NCBI RefSeq assembly: GCF_019049655.1
Contig: NZ_JAFMOX010000055.1
Span: 62,001-126,000, forward strand
Direction: 5' to 3'
DNA length: 64,000 bases
From: Rahnella rivi
GTDB taxonomy: Bacteria > Pseudomonadota > Gammaproteobacteria > Enterobacterales > Enterobacteriaceae
Shown here: positions 9,393 to 18,086 of the stretch, one piece after another
How positions within the stretch are numbered: position 1 is the first letter of the stretch
Layout of the letters: each line of letters opens with the position of its first letter
Position numbers and translations under genes: made by a program
The notes under the pieces: model-generated
The model's database searches: none
What the model saw: only the letters and a program-made list of their open reading frames with translations
What the model was told of the DNA's origin: nothing

Positions 9393-9767
9393 ATGGAAGC
9401 TAATTTTGAGAACGGACTCGAATACTTACTGGAACTTAATGGCTGGATTAACTACTCCACGTCAGGTTACTGGTGGAAAATTGAAGCCCGGCGCGTGCCG
9501 AAAACGGTGACGGTTCCCCACGGCATTCGCTATAACCTGACGCTGCATGATAATCACGATCAGCGGGTGTATGGAATGGATAACAGTCATGCAGTGATCT
9601 CAGGCAAACGTGGCGTTTATCACGGCAGGTCCGTGACCTTCGATCATCTGCATAAGGGAATCAGACAAAAAGGAACGCCCTACATGTTTACATCACCCTG
9701 CCAACTGCTTGACGATTTTTGGCAGGCAACAGACTCAATAATCAAGGATGTTAAGAGGTCCGAATGA
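9393..9767 (+). CDS. TumE-like toxin (DUF6516)
   Basis: Protein of 124 residues with the DUF6516/TumE pattern: HGIRYNLTLHD (43-53), GMDNSH (61-66), DHLH (84-87) and a C-terminal LLDDFW (105-110). Members are the toxin half of type II toxin-antitoxin pairs; the likely catalytic or metal residues are the conserved Asp, Asn and His. ATG 9393 was chosen because ACAGG lies 7 bases upstream; the frame extends to 9342 without support. Its stop overlaps the next gene's start (ATGA), toxin first. The family call is from pattern memory; the toxic activity is inferred. Confidence 0.7.
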   Translation: MEANFENGLEYLLELNGWINYSTSGYWWKIEARRVPKTVTVPHGIRYNLTLHDNHDQRVYGMDNSHAVISGKRGVYHGRSVTFDHLHKGIRQKGTPYMFTSPCQLLDDFWQATDSIIKDVKRSE

Positions 9768-10141
9768 AAGCACTTATTGGCGTAATGCCGGAAGAGATGG
9801 TTCGTCAGCGTATGCTGGCTATCCTTAAGGGCGACTATAAGCCAGCGGCGGATGAACCGAAAATTTGGTACAACTCACTGGCCGCACTGGCGCAGATCCT
9901 CAGCCCGGACAATATTGCATTGCTCAGCCTGATGTATGAGCGCAATCCGCAAACCCTGACAGAACTGGCGACACTTTCAGGACGACATAAAAGCAACTTG
10001 TCCAAAACGCTGAAAACTCTCGAGAATCGTGGGTTTGTGAAGATGGTGGCTTTCGGTGCCAGGAAACGCCCGGTCGCGCTGTTTACGGAATTTGATATCC
10101 GCGTCGAGAATTTCCCCTCCGCCGCCAGAACGGCAGCCTGA
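9764..10141 (+). CDS. TumA-like antitoxin, HVO_A0114-type winged-helix DNA-binding protein
   Basis: Protein of 125 residues with a MarR/ArsR-like winged helix: LTELATLSGRHKSNLSKTLK at about residues 65-84, then a wing (ENRGFVKMVAFGARKRPVAL). It is translationally coupled to the upstream DUF6516 gene by a 4-base overlap. This pairing (DUF6516 plus HVO_A0114-like DNA-binding protein) is the known organisation of TumE/TumA toxin-antitoxin loci. It should neutralise the toxin and autoregulate the operon. No transposon remnants are visible beside it. Confidence 0.72.
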   Translation: MKALIGVMPEEMVRQRMLAILKGDYKPAADEPKIWYNSLAALAQILSPDNIALLSLMYERNPQTLTELATLSGRHKSNLSKTLKTLENRGFVKMVAFGARKRPVALFTEFDIRVENFPSAARTAA

Positions 10142-10161
10142 CTGACGGGTATGCCACTCAC

Positions 10162-10191
10162 AAAAAAAGGCGCGGCAAACCTGCCCGCGCC
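10162..10191 (-). terminator. Terminator of the NCS2 permease gene
   Basis: Stem GGCGCGG / CCGCGCC followed, on the minus strand, by a run of seven T. On the plus strand the T tract is poor, so it mainly ends the permease transcript and only weakly the toxin-antitoxin transcript. Confidence 0.7.
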
Positions 10192-10219
10192 CTCTTCTTA
10201 CTGATGTCTGACGTAACGG

Positions 10220-11515
10220 TTACGCGCTCAGCCAGCCCAGTTTAATCACGAACAGAATCGACAGCACGATCAGCGCAGAATTCAGCTCACGCCAGCGGCC
10301 GCTCAGCAGTTTACACAGCGTCCAGGTGATGAAACCAAACGCGATACCGTTGGCGATGGAATAAGTGAATGGCATGGTCAGCGCGGTCACGGTGACCGGT
10401 GCGGCGACCGTGATGTCTTTCCAGTCGATTTCAGCCAGGCCGGAGGTCATCAGCACCGCGATAAACAGCAGCGCAGGCGCTGTGGCGAAGGCCGGAACGC
10501 TGCCTGCCAGTGGTGCGAAGAACAGGCTCAGCAGGAACAGGATGGCAACCACAATCGCAGTCAGACCGGTACGGCCACCGGCGCTGACGCCCGCTGCCGA
10601 TTCGATATAACTGGTGGTGGTTGATGTCCCGAGCAGCGAACCGAACAGCGCAGCGGCGCTGTCAGCCACCAGCGCACGGCCCATTTTCGGGATGTTGCCG
10701 TCTTCGTCTGCCAGACCGGCACGTTTGGTCACGCCAATCAGGGTGCCGGAGTTATCAAACACATCCACAAACAGGAAGGCGAAGATCACGCTAATCAGCG
10801 AAACGTTGAATGCGCCTTTGATGTCCAGTTGCATAAAGGTCGGCGCGATAGACGGCGGCATCGACATAATCCCGCCGAAGGCTGAATAGCCCAGCGCGAT
10901 CGCCAGCACGGTAACCGCCAGCACGCCGATCAGCACCGCGCCGGTGACTTTTCGCGCTTCCAGCACCACGATCAGGATAAAGCCCAGCATCGCGAACAGC
11001 GGGCCCGGTTTCGTCAGATCACCCAACCCCACCAGCGTAGCCGGGTTCGCGATCACGATACCGGCATTTTCCAACGCAATCAGCGCCAGGAACAAACCAA
11101 TACCTGCGGCAATGGCCGAACGCAGCGGCAGCGGAATACTGCGGATAATCCACTCGCGGATTTTAAAGATAGATAACGCGAAGAAAATACAGGCGGAAAG
11201 GAAAACGGCACCCAACGCAATCTGCCACGTGTAACCCATATGCAGAACCACGGTGTAGGTGAAAAAGGCGTTTAACCCCATGCCCGGCGCCAGCGCGATC
11301 GGGTAGTTGGCGATAAAGCCCATCAGTGCGGAACCGATTGCGGCAGCAAGACAGGTTGCTACGAATACCGAACCTTTATCCATCCCCGTCGCGCCCAAAA
11401 TAGACGGGTTAACAAACAGAATATAGGCCATTGCTAAAAACGTAGTCAGTCCTGCCACAATCTCAGTCCGCACGTTAGTACGGTGAGCTTTTAACTTAAA
11501 TAGTTTTTCTAACAT
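10220..11515 (-). CDS. NCS2/AzgA-family purine (adenine/guanine/hypoxanthine) permease
   Basis: Inner-membrane nucleobase:H+ symporter of 431 residues with about 12-14 hydrophobic segments. VRTEIVAGLTTFLAMAYI at the N-terminus, NYPIALAPGMGLNAFFTY and TSTTTSYIESAAGVSAGGRTG are hallmark sites of the AzgA/AdeP/GhxP branch; the match looks closer to AdeP than to GhxP. The frame is open to 11749, but ATG 11515 gives the family N-terminus and has rc AGAAGG upstream. It is transcribed away from a LysR regulator, which probably controls it. Purine specificity (adenine or guanine/hypoxanthine) cannot be fixed from sequence. Confidence 0.88.
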   Translation of the reverse strand: MLEKLFKLKAHRTNVRTEIVAGLTTFLAMAYILFVNPSILGATGMDKGSVFVATCLAAAIGSALMGFIANYPIALAPGMGLNAFFTYTVVLHMGYTWQIALGAVFLSACIFFALSIFKIREWIIRSIPLPLRSAIAAGIGLFLALIALENAGIVIANPATLVGLGDLTKPGPLFAMLGFILIVVLEARKVTGAVLIGVLAVTVLAIALGYSAFGGIMSMPPSIAPTFMQLDIKGAFNVSLISVIFAFLFVDVFDNSGTLIGVTKRAGLADEDGNIPKMGRALVADSAAALFGSLLGTSTTTSYIESAAGVSAGGRTGLTAIVVAILFLLSLFFAPLAGSVPAFATAPALLFIAVLMTSGLAEIDWKDITVAAPVTVTALTMPFTYSIANGIAFGFITWTLCKLLSGRWRELNSALIVLSILFVIKLGWLSA

Positions 11516-11825
11516 GAGAAGGAATCTCTTGGTCGCATGATCACTTTTGATCTGGCGATCAAATAGCGCACGCTTGTTATTAGTGTTGTTATTCAAAACA
11601 CGCCCGCGCGCCCGCAGTGAGGATGCCACAATTCGCCCCACTGCCTGATACTGATAGCGGAACACGAGCTGAAAACGTGTTTTGACGAACCCTGTCATTG
11701 CCACTTTGCACATAAAACAACCTGAGGACATTGTTTTATAAAGGGGCATCGCACAATCTAGGAAAAATGAGTGATGCAGTCCATAATAGATATCTCACTT
11801 ATTCACTGCATAAATTAGTACACCC
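11516..11825. promoter_or_regulatory. Divergent permease/LysR control region with two inverted repeats
   Basis: Region of 310 bases between the permease and the LysR gene. It has a perfect 9-bp inverted repeat ATAAAACAA / TTGTTTTAT with a 10-base spacer (11712-11739) and a 7-bp repeat ATGCAGT / ACTGCAT (11774-11811). Either could be the LysR operator. The permease would have an untranslated leader of about 200 bases; I see no purine-riboswitch core in it. Confidence 0.45.
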
Positions 11826-12731
11826 ATGTCGCCATTCTCCCGTTTTTCGCAATATTTTACCGAGGTCGCCCGAACAGGAAGTTTGCGCAAGGCAGCGGAA
11901 GTGCTGCACGTCTCGGCTTCAGCCATCAACCGGCAAATTTTACAGGCCGAACAGACGCTGGAAACCCCGCTGTTTGAACGGCTTCCGACCGGGCTGAAAC
12001 TGACGTCGGCGGGTGAAATCTTGTTCGATGACATTCGCCGCTGGCGAAAAGAATTTTCCCGCACGCGTGAAAGATTTGATGAAATCCAGGGATTACGGCG
12101 CGGTCACGTCACGATTTCGATGATTGCTGCGCTGAGCGAAGGCATGGTCGCAGAACTGATTGCCGACGTCGGCAAGGAACACCCTTATCTGACCTTTGAT
12201 ATCCGCATTGAAGACAGCCGCAATATCAGCGAGCAGGTGAGTTCCGCAGAAGTGGATTTCGGTTTGTTGCTTGATCCGGTGGAACATACCGGGCTGGAAG
12301 TACGGGCGTTTGCGGAACTGCCGATCGGCATCGCCATGCCGGTCGGGCATGAACTGTCTCATCAGACGTCGCTGTCGTTCAGCGATATCGCCGCTTACCG
12401 GCAGATCATTCCGTCTGAGCCGCTGATGGTCAATGCCCGCGCCAAACTGCTGTACAACCGTTATCAGCTGCTGGAAACGCCGTCGATCGTCTGTAATGAC
12501 GTGCGTATGATGCGCGAACTTATCCGCAAAGGTGCCGGGGTCGGCGTGCTGAGTTTGTTAGATGTCCTGCCCGATTTGCAGGAACAGCGGCTGGCGTTTG
12601 TGCCGTTGCAGGGCCGTACCGCCAAGCCGCTGACGCTGGCTTTGTGCGTCGCCCCGCGCAGGCAACTTTCCCGCGCGGCGCAAATGGTGATTCAGAAAGT
12701 CATCGTCATGATGGAGCAGTTAACGCATTAA
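11826..12731 (+). CDS. LysR-family transcriptional regulator
   Basis: Regulator of 301 residues. The N-terminal winged helix-turn-helix (about residues 5-62) includes [20 protein letters not shown], followed by the linker helix and an effector-binding periplasmic-protein-like domain (about 90-295). It is divergent from the NCS2 permease across 310 bases containing inverted repeats, so control of purine uptake is the natural guess. Its stop codon overlaps the stop of the convergent ynfA gene by two bases. Confidence 0.9.
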   Translation: MSPFSRFSQYFTEVARTGSLRKAAEVLHVSASAINRQILQAEQTLETPLFERLPTGLKLTSAGEILFDDIRRWRKEFSRTRERFDEIQGLRRGHVTISMIAALSEGMVAELIADVGKEHPYLTFDIRIEDSRNISEQVSSAEVDFGLLLDPVEHTGLEVRAFAELPIGIAMPVGHELSHQTSLSFSDIAAYRQIIPSEPLMVNARAKLLYNRYQLLETPSIVCNDVRMMRELIRKGAGVGVLSLLDVLPDLQEQRLAFVPLQGRTAKPLTLALCVAPRRQLSRAAQMVIQKVIVMMEQLTH

Positions 12732-13054
12732 GCGGCTTTCCAGCCGGAAATGATGATCAGCATTCCCGCCAGCGCCACGCAGGCCCCCAGCCAGTCGGTG
12801 GTGCTGAGTTTCACGCCATCCACGACGCGCAGCCACAGCATCGCCGTCATCACGTACACGCCGCCGTAGGCCGCATACACCCTGCCGCTGGCCGCCGGGT
12901 GCAGAGTGAGCAGCCAGACAAAAGCCGCCAGGCTGAGCGCCGCAGGGAATAAAAGCCATGCGCTGCCGCCTTTGCGTAACCAGAGATAAGGCAAAAAACA
13001 GCCGATAATTTCCGCCAGCGCCGTCGCAAAGAACAGTAAAGAAGTTTTGAGCAT
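12728..13054 (-). CDS. ynfA: YnfA, UPF0060 small multidrug-resistance-like membrane protein
   Basis: Four-helix inner-membrane protein of 108 residues, the exact length of E. coli YnfA. Recognisable segments are [30 protein letters not shown] and [16 protein letters not shown]. The family is SMR-like, and YnfA is reported as an efflux protein. The frame reaches back to 13090, but the chosen ATG matches the family start. Its stop overlaps that of the convergent LysR gene. ynfB and ynfD lie on the other side as in E. coli, with speG and ynfC missing from between them. Confidence 0.93.
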   Translation of the reverse strand: MLKTSLLFFATALAEIIGCFLPYLWLRKGGSAWLLFPAALSLAAFVWLLTLHPAASGRVYAAYGGVYVMTAMLWLRVVDGVKLSTTDWLGACVALAGMLIIISGWKAA

Positions 13055-13188
13055 CATATTTGTCAGGTTTACAGTCCGTAGTTCAATCACAAATCAATGA
13101 GTTCACTGTCAGAGGATGACGTCATTGAGCGGGATGTTATAATTGATATATTCGCCTGAGCGATGTGTAAAAATAAAAGGATGAGCTA

Positions 13189-13557
13189 ATGAATACAACG
13201 TTTATGTCCCGACTGACCCGCAGCGTATTGCCGGTCGCCTTGCTGGTCATGACAGCGGGCTGGCAGGCCCCTGCACTGGCAGCCACCAACTGCGCGGGCG
13301 GAACCTGTGTCTTTGGCGGTACCGGCAATGATGCCATGACCAACGAAGAAGCACGTCAGAGCAAAGAGCAGTGGAATGAAACCCAGCGTCTGCGCGCCAT
13401 GAAAAACCAGCGCAACGAGAAAGATTTCTCCAAATACGACAACTCGGTTGATCTGCGCGACAAGTGCGAAGCCAGCCAGAATATCAATGCCTACTGGGAA
13501 CCGAACACCGAGCGCTGCCTCGATCGCCGGACCGGTCGTCAGTTAATGGCGCCGTAA
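13189..13557 (+). CDS. ynfB: YnfB, UPF0482 secreted protein
   Basis: Exported protein of 122 residues with a signal peptide ending in PALA-AT (about residue 31). The mature part carries NINAYWEPNTERCLDRRTGR near the C-terminus, which is nearly the same stretch as in E. coli YnfB. Two cysteine pairs (CAGGTC near the mature N-terminus; KCEA and RCLD near the end) may form disulfides in the periplasm. The function of the family is unknown. It is divergent from ynfA and followed after 43 bases by ynfD. Confidence 0.9.
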   Translation: MNTTFMSRLTRSVLPVALLVMTAGWQAPALAATNCAGGTCVFGGTGNDAMTNEEARQSKEQWNETQRLRAMKNQRNEKDFSKYDNSVDLRDKCEASQNINAYWEPNTERCLDRRTGRQLMAP

Positions 13558-13600
13558 TCTGCTAAACTCATTGATACGTTGATTTTCATAAAAGGAATGA

Positions 13601-13888
13601 ATGATGAAAAAGACACTTTTAGCCGGTCTTGCGGTGGTCATGCTGGCCCCCCTCGTCGCACAAGCTTCCTGTGAAAGCGTGAAGGCAGATATTACGTCGA
13701 AAATCGTTGCAAACGGTTTGCCGGAGTCCGGCTTCAAACTGGACATCGTACCTAACGATCAGGCCGGCGGACAGGTGGTCGGGCATTGCGGAAACGACAG
13801 CCAGAAGATCATCTACACCAAAACCGCGGACGCGGGCGATGAGACAGCCTCAAGCCCTAAAACCGGCACCAGCCAGGATTCTCAGTAG
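13601..13888 (+). CDS. ynfD: YnfD-like DUF1161 periplasmic protein
   Basis: Small secreted protein of 95 residues (94 from the second ATG). Signal peptide MKKTLLAGLAVVMLAPLVAQA is followed by SCESVKADITSKIVANGLPE and SQKIIYTK, the DUF1161 pattern seen in E. coli YnfD. Two cysteines (SCE and HCG) probably form a disulfide. The C-terminal 20 residues are Ser/Thr-rich and probably disordered. RBS AAGGAATG lies upstream. Function unknown; placed next to ynfB as in E. coli apart from two missing genes. Confidence 0.88.
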   Translation: MMKKTLLAGLAVVMLAPLVAQASCESVKADITSKIVANGLPESGFKLDIVPNDQAGGQVVGHCGNDSQKIIYTKTADAGDETASSPKTGTSQDSQ

Positions 13889-13963
13889 TCTTCGGCAGCA
13901 CCGGCCAGACGATGTCGGGCTGATGAACGCTAACTGCGCCACCCCCTGACACCGAAATACCCC

Positions 13964-13992
13964 GGGGAGCTTCTGCTCCCCTGATTCCTTTT
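13964..13992. terminator. Possible terminator between ynfD and the GntR gene
   Basis: Stem GGGGAGC / GCTCCCC with a 4-base loop; the T tract on the plus strand (CTGATTCCTTTT) is weak. Confidence 0.45.
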
Positions 13993-14022
13993 CTCCCCCC
14001 TTAATTTCTCACACGCTACCAC

Positions 14023-14721
14023 TCACCCGGCAAACAGCTGATCGTATACGTGCTGAAGATGCCTGCTCATCCGCGCTTTGGCACCCGCGCCGTCCCGCGC
14101 CAGAATCGAATCCAAAATTCCCTGATGATCCGCGTTCATCTCACGCGCAAAATCCACCTCCGTATAGTGGCTTTCAAGCCGCATAAACCGGCGCGACTGA
14201 CGCTTATCCCACAGGTATCCCATCATATCGTGCAGCACTTCGTTGCCGGTCATTTCGCTGATCATCAGATGGAAACGGCGGTCGGCTTCGAGGAAGGCGT
14301 CATTGTTGGCGTTCAGCTCGTTCAGCTCGCGGGCAATCTCTTTGAGTTTCGTGCGCTGGTCGTCAGTGCCGTTGATGGCCGCCAGCTCTGCGGTCATGGC
14401 TTCATAAATCTGACGCGCTTTCACTAATGATTGCAGGCTGAACTCCTCTTCTGCGGGCGCGGCGTGAACCACCGGCGAGCCGTCCGGCAGGGGATTGCTG
14501 ACGTACACCCCGTTGCCGGTACGAATTTCCACCCAGCCGGTGATCTCCAGCGCAATCAGCGCTTCACGAATAGAGGAGCGGCTGACGCCTAGTTGTTTGG
14601 AGAGATCGCGCTCCGAAGGGATCATCGCCCCCGGCAGAAATTGCCCGGTCTTAATACAGTTAATCAGGACATTAGAAATCTGGCGATACAGCCGTTCGAC
14701 TTTCAGTGTAGGTAATTCCAT
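14023..14721 (-). CDS. GntR/FCD (FadR subfamily) regulator beside uxuA
   Basis: Regulator of 232 residues. The N-terminal winged helix contains MIPSERDLSKQLGVSRSSIR and GNGVYVSNP (about residues 33-75); the C-terminal FCD all-helical ligand domain follows, with metal-type histidines in RRFHLMIS and later positions. ATG 14721 was chosen for its GGAG at 7 bases; the frame opens at 14778. It is divergent from uxuA, which encodes mannonate dehydratase, so it most likely responds to a hexuronate or aldonate, like UxuR/ExuR. It is not close enough to either to use the symbol. Confidence 0.85.
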   Translation of the reverse strand: MELPTLKVERLYRQISNVLINCIKTGQFLPGAMIPSERDLSKQLGVSRSSIREALIALEITGWVEIRTGNGVYVSNPLPDGSPVVHAAPAEEEFSLQSLVKARQIYEAMTAELAAINGTDDQRTKLKEIARELNELNANNDAFLEADRRFHLMISEMTGNEVLHDMMGYLWDKRQSRRFMRLESHYTEVDFAREMNADHQGILDSILARDGAGAKARMSRHLQHVYDQLFAG

Positions 14722-14801
14722 TGTTTTCTCCGTGCTGGTGCTGAATCCCAGATTTGTTATCCCGATCACATTAATCATCGGTTTGATGCTGAATCATATG
14801 T

Positions 14802-14836
14802 TGGTCTGATGGCCTGACCAGCAGACCACCGGACCA
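14802..14836. promoter_or_regulatory. Probable FCD-regulator operator upstream of uxuA
   Basis: Inverted repeat TGGTCTG (14802-14808) / CAGACCA (14822-14828). The half-site GACCA recurs at 14816, 14824 and 14832, that is every 8 bases. TGGTC/GACCA half-sites are typical for FadR/GntR-type repressors. It lies between the divergent regulator and uxuA. Confidence 0.5.
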
Positions 14837-14918
14837 TGCCGTGCACTAAGATTGAACTTATCACCGGCCATGCGTCAACTACATTGGCAAGCATCAGTAA
14901 AATAATTAAGGAAATCAG

Positions 14919-16103
14919 ATGGAACAGACATGGCGTTGGTACGGCCCGAAAGACCCGGTATCGCTTGATGATGTGCGTCAGGCTGGCGCAACCGGCGTGG
15001 TCACCGCCCTGCACCATATTCCGAACGGCGAAGTGTGGCCGGTTGAGGAGATCAAAAAACGTCAGGCCGAAGTGGAAGCGAAAGGTCTGGTGTGGTCGGT
15101 GGTAGAAAGTATTCCGGTGCATGAAGAGATCAAAACCCGCAGCGGCAACGTTGAGCAGCACATTGCCAACTACCAGCAGTCAATCCGTAACCTCGCGGCC
15201 TGTGGCATCGACACCGTCTGCTACAACTTCATGCCGGTTCTGGACTGGACGCGTACCGATCTCGGTTATCTCCTGCCGGACGGTTCCCGCGCATTGCGTT
15301 TCGATCACATCGCTTTTGCCGCCTTCGAATTACATCTTTTGCAACGTGAAGGGGCGACATCCTCTTACAGCGCGGAAGAGCAAAAACAGGCTGCTGATTA
15401 TTTCGCGGCGATGACCCAGGCAGAAAAAGACACCCTGGTCGCCAACATTATTGCCGGTCTGCCGGGTGCGGAAGAAGGCTACACGCTGGAACAGTTCCGC
15501 GCGCGTCTGGCAACTTACGACGGGATCGACAAAGCCAAACTGCGTGAAAACATGGCGCATTTCCTGCGCAGCATTGTGCCGGTGGCAGAGGAATGCGGAT
15601 TGAGTCTGGCGGTTCATCCTGACGATCCTCCGCGCCCTATTCTCGGCCTTCCGCGCATTGTCTCCACCATTGAAGATATGCAGTGGCTGAAAGACACGGC
15701 AGACAGCATCCATAACGGTTTCTGTTTCTGCACCGGTTCTTACGGCGTGCGTGAGGACAATGATTTAGTGAAGATGATGACCACCTTCGCCGATCGCGTT
15801 CACTTCATTCATCTGCGCGCGACGCAGCGTGAAGAAGTACCGGGAAGTTTCCATGAAGCCGACCATCTGGACGGTGACGTTGATATGGTCGCGGTGATCA
15901 AAGCCATTCTGACCGAAGAGCAAACCCGCCGCCGCGCCGGAAATCAGCGCGCTATTCCGATGCGCCCGGATCACGGCCATCAGATGCTGGATGATTTGAA
16001 CAAGAAGACCAATCCGGGCTATTCCGCTATTGGCCGTTTACGCGGGCTGGCGGAACTGAGAGGGGTTGAACGGGCACTGAAGGTCAGTTTCTTCACAGAG
16101 TAA
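14919..16103 (+). CDS. uxuA: Mannonate dehydratase
   Basis: Cytoplasmic lyase of 394 residues, the same length as E. coli UxuA. It converts D-mannonate to 2-dehydro-3-deoxy-D-gluconate (KDG) in hexuronate catabolism. Family landmarks are [16 protein letters not shown] at the N-terminus, [16 protein letters not shown] in the middle and [11 protein letters not shown] near the end; the His and Cys residues in these bind the metal. SD AAGGAAAT precedes the ATG. uxuB and the isomerase are not in the window. Product KDG also links to the alginate module at 54097-61221 via common KDG degradation. Confidence 0.96.
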   Translation: MEQTWRWYGPKDPVSLDDVRQAGATGVVTALHHIPNGEVWPVEEIKKRQAEVEAKGLVWSVVESIPVHEEIKTRSGNVEQHIANYQQSIRNLAACGIDTVCYNFMPVLDWTRTDLGYLLPDGSRALRFDHIAFAAFELHLLQREGATSSYSAEEQKQAADYFAAMTQAEKDTLVANIIAGLPGAEEGYTLEQFRARLATYDGIDKAKLRENMAHFLRSIVPVAEECGLSLAVHPDDPPRPILGLPRIVSTIEDMQWLKDTADSIHNGFCFCTGSYGVREDNDLVKMMTTFADRVHFIHLRATQREEVPGSFHEADHLDGDVDMVAVIKAILTEEQTRRRAGNQRAIPMRPDHGHQMLDDLNKKTNPGYSAIGRLRGLAELRGVERALKVSFFTE

Positions 16104-16148
16104 GCCATCTCCGGCTGCGCACGCGTTAACTGCCAACATCGTCTTAAC

Positions 16149-16187
16149 TGCGCCACCCTCCCCTTCATCACCGGGGAGGTTAGCGCA
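16149..16187. repeat. Intergenic hairpin after uxuA
   Basis: Imperfect inverted repeat with arms TGCGC..CCTCCCC and GGGGAGG..GCGCA and a 9-base loop, lying between convergent uxuA and the invasin-like gene. No T run, so a terminator role is uncertain. Its left end shares TAACTGCGCCACCC with a site at 13931. Confidence 0.45.
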
Positions 16188-16207
16188 CCTTCTCTCAGAC
16201 CCTCAGA

Positions 16208-17722
16208 TCAGAAATTCAGACCGGCGTCGTTACCGTACTGCGGCTGTGCGGCCAGCGGCGGCGCGACGGTCAGCGTGATCCAGTTCGAGGTCACTTTCTG
16301 CGATTGACTGTCTTCCACCGTAACGGATAAGCGATAGCTGTTACTCGCACCCGGCGATTCATCCCACGGCGGCACAATCACACTCCAGCCTTCGGCATTG
16401 CGGTTATTGGCGGGCGGCGTCAGGCTCAGCGCCTGGGTATCGCCCTGCCAGCTCAGCGCCACGACAGAATTCAGTGCGCGTAATTGCAGTTTCAGCGGAA
16501 CCGTTTCCCCCGGCTGTAACGTCCACGGCGGCGTGGCGAGGAAGACCGACAGGGTTTTGCGCTGCTTAAACTCCATCACCGGCATATTATTACGATCGAC
16601 CATCGCCATCCGGCTGCCGCGCAGCGAGTTCGCCGCCGCCACATTGCGCGCCGACAACTGCTGATCCAGCGGAACGCCGAGACGATAGTTAAGCGTCAGT
16701 TTTACCAGATCCTGATTATCGCCATCCTGACCGGCCTGATGCTCGGCCATTACCGTCACCAGCGGCACCGGCGTGTAATTCAGCCCGAATGACACCGCCG
16801 ACGGATTGCTCTGTCGCGTGCCGTTTCCGAACAAATCCACCTGATTACCGAAATACTGCTCATAACTGAGCGATGCCCCAAGCTGGCGATAAAACGGCAA
16901 ATACCCTTTGGTGGTGATGTCGTACCCGCGCGCCTGACGACGCTGCTGGGCGGAGGTGCGGCTGTCCGCTTTGTAGGAAGAGATCGGGTGATAATAGTTG
17001 GTGGAGAGACGCAGATAGTCTGACCAGGCTTCCGCCCCCAGACTGCCACGCGTGAGCTGATGATCGAAATCATTATCGATGAACGCGTTGTAGCCCAGCA
17101 TCCACGCGCCGGTGTTGATGCGCTGTCCGACGCCGAAATTCCCAACCGTGGCATCGCTCGCACTCTGCAAACCGATCTGGCTGTACACCAGATTATTATC
17201 GGTATTGTACAGCGGGCTGAAAAGCTGCCCGGAGCTGCCGTCAAGATTATGCCCGGTCATATCCAGCGTGGTGCTGACGGTGCCGAGCGGTGACAGTAAA
17301 CTGTTGGTTTCTTTCTGCACCAGCTTCGCCGCCTGACCCAGCGCCAGATTTTCTGCCTGCAGGCGCAACGGATCGTCGCTGTCTGCCGTGGTGGTGCCAA
17401 GCTCTTTGAGGGTCGTCGCCAGTTGCTTTTCAGTTGCGGTCGGGCCGGAAGCACTTTTGATGTACTGGCTGCCCAGGCTCGGCAAGGCCGCAGGCTGAGC
17501 GCCGCCGCCGGTATTGAAGGCTGACTGCTGGTCACTGGCGGGGAGGAAGCCGGAAAGATCGTAACTGAGGTTAAGGGCGGGGGAATTGCTTTCAGCCGGG
17601 TCTGCCGTCAGCGCAAAGGCGCCGACAGCATAAAAAGTCCCTGCCCCGGCGATAAGCACGGAAAGACAGGAAGGTCCCGAACGCTTCAATAAATATGAAA
17701 AAAAATCTGTGACGTTTGTCAT
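16208..17722 (-). CDS. Inverse autotransporter (intimin/invasin-like, YchO type) protein
   Basis: Outer-membrane protein of 504 residues. A signal sequence (about residues 1-38, FYAVGAFALTADP) is followed by a linker and the inverse-autotransporter beta-barrel (about 120-375). The barrel contains GVGQRINTGAWMLGYNAFID, SLGAEAWSDYLRLSTNYY, YDITTKGYLPFYRQLGASLS and NYTPVPLVTVMAEHQ. A short C-terminal part (about 395-495) has one Ig-like beta domain. No LysM and no long adhesin repeats are present, so it resembles YchO/SinI rather than a large invasin. The frame runs to 17800, but the ATG at 17722 fits a signal peptide. Role in surface attachment is inferred. Confidence 0.82.
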   Translation of the reverse strand: MTNVTDFFSYLLKRSGPSCLSVLIAGAGTFYAVGAFALTADPAESNSPALNLSYDLSGFLPASDQQSAFNTGGGAQPAALPSLGSQYIKSASGPTATEKQLATTLKELGTTTADSDDPLRLQAENLALGQAAKLVQKETNSLLSPLGTVSTTLDMTGHNLDGSSGQLFSPLYNTDNNLVYSQIGLQSASDATVGNFGVGQRINTGAWMLGYNAFIDNDFDHQLTRGSLGAEAWSDYLRLSTNYYHPISSYKADSRTSAQQRRQARGYDITTKGYLPFYRQLGASLSYEQYFGNQVDLFGNGTRQSNPSAVSFGLNYTPVPLVTVMAEHQAGQDGDNQDLVKLTLNYRLGVPLDQQLSARNVAAANSLRGSRMAMVDRNNMPVMEFKQRKTLSVFLATPPWTLQPGETVPLKLQLRALNSVVALSWQGDTQALSLTPPANNRNAEGWSVIVPPWDESPGASNSYRLSVTVEDSQSQKVTSNWITLTVAPPLAAQPQYGNDAGLNF

Positions 17723-18086
17723 GCCTTGCACATTTTGCCAGTGAGAGGTGATCTTAGCTGACAGGCAGCATATTTCAACCCTCAGGCCACGAAAGGCCAC
17801 ATCAGACTTCCCTTACTGGTGACCGCGACGGATTATCCCCATGAACTTAACGGTTAAAATGTAAACATTCGTCAATTAATCGTCTAAAATTACAACATAA
17901 AAAACCATTCACACACATTTCATAACATTTTTAACATTCATTCTATTTATCCTTACCCGGATTTATCACTTATCCTTAGCATGTTAACGATTATCACAAC
18001 GCCACCCGACTGCTTTTGCAGCGCGTTGCTGATAGCACGCCTGACCGCCCTCTGTAGCGATTTTCTATAACAAACAGGGAACATAA
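17723..18086. other. Divergent intergenic region upstream of the dehydrogenase operon
   Basis: About 360 bases, AT-rich between 17860 and 17990, between the invasin-like gene and the dehydrogenase operon. It must hold promoters for both. I see no clear CRP, FNR or Pho site and no RNA gene. Confidence 0.4.

Noticed and set aside
11516..11760. Purine riboswitch in the NCS2 permease leader
   Set aside because: The conserved core of the purine aptamer (TATA...TCTACC...GGACTA) is absent; a PurR box (GCAAACGTTTGC) is also not found beyond a weak ACGTTTTC.
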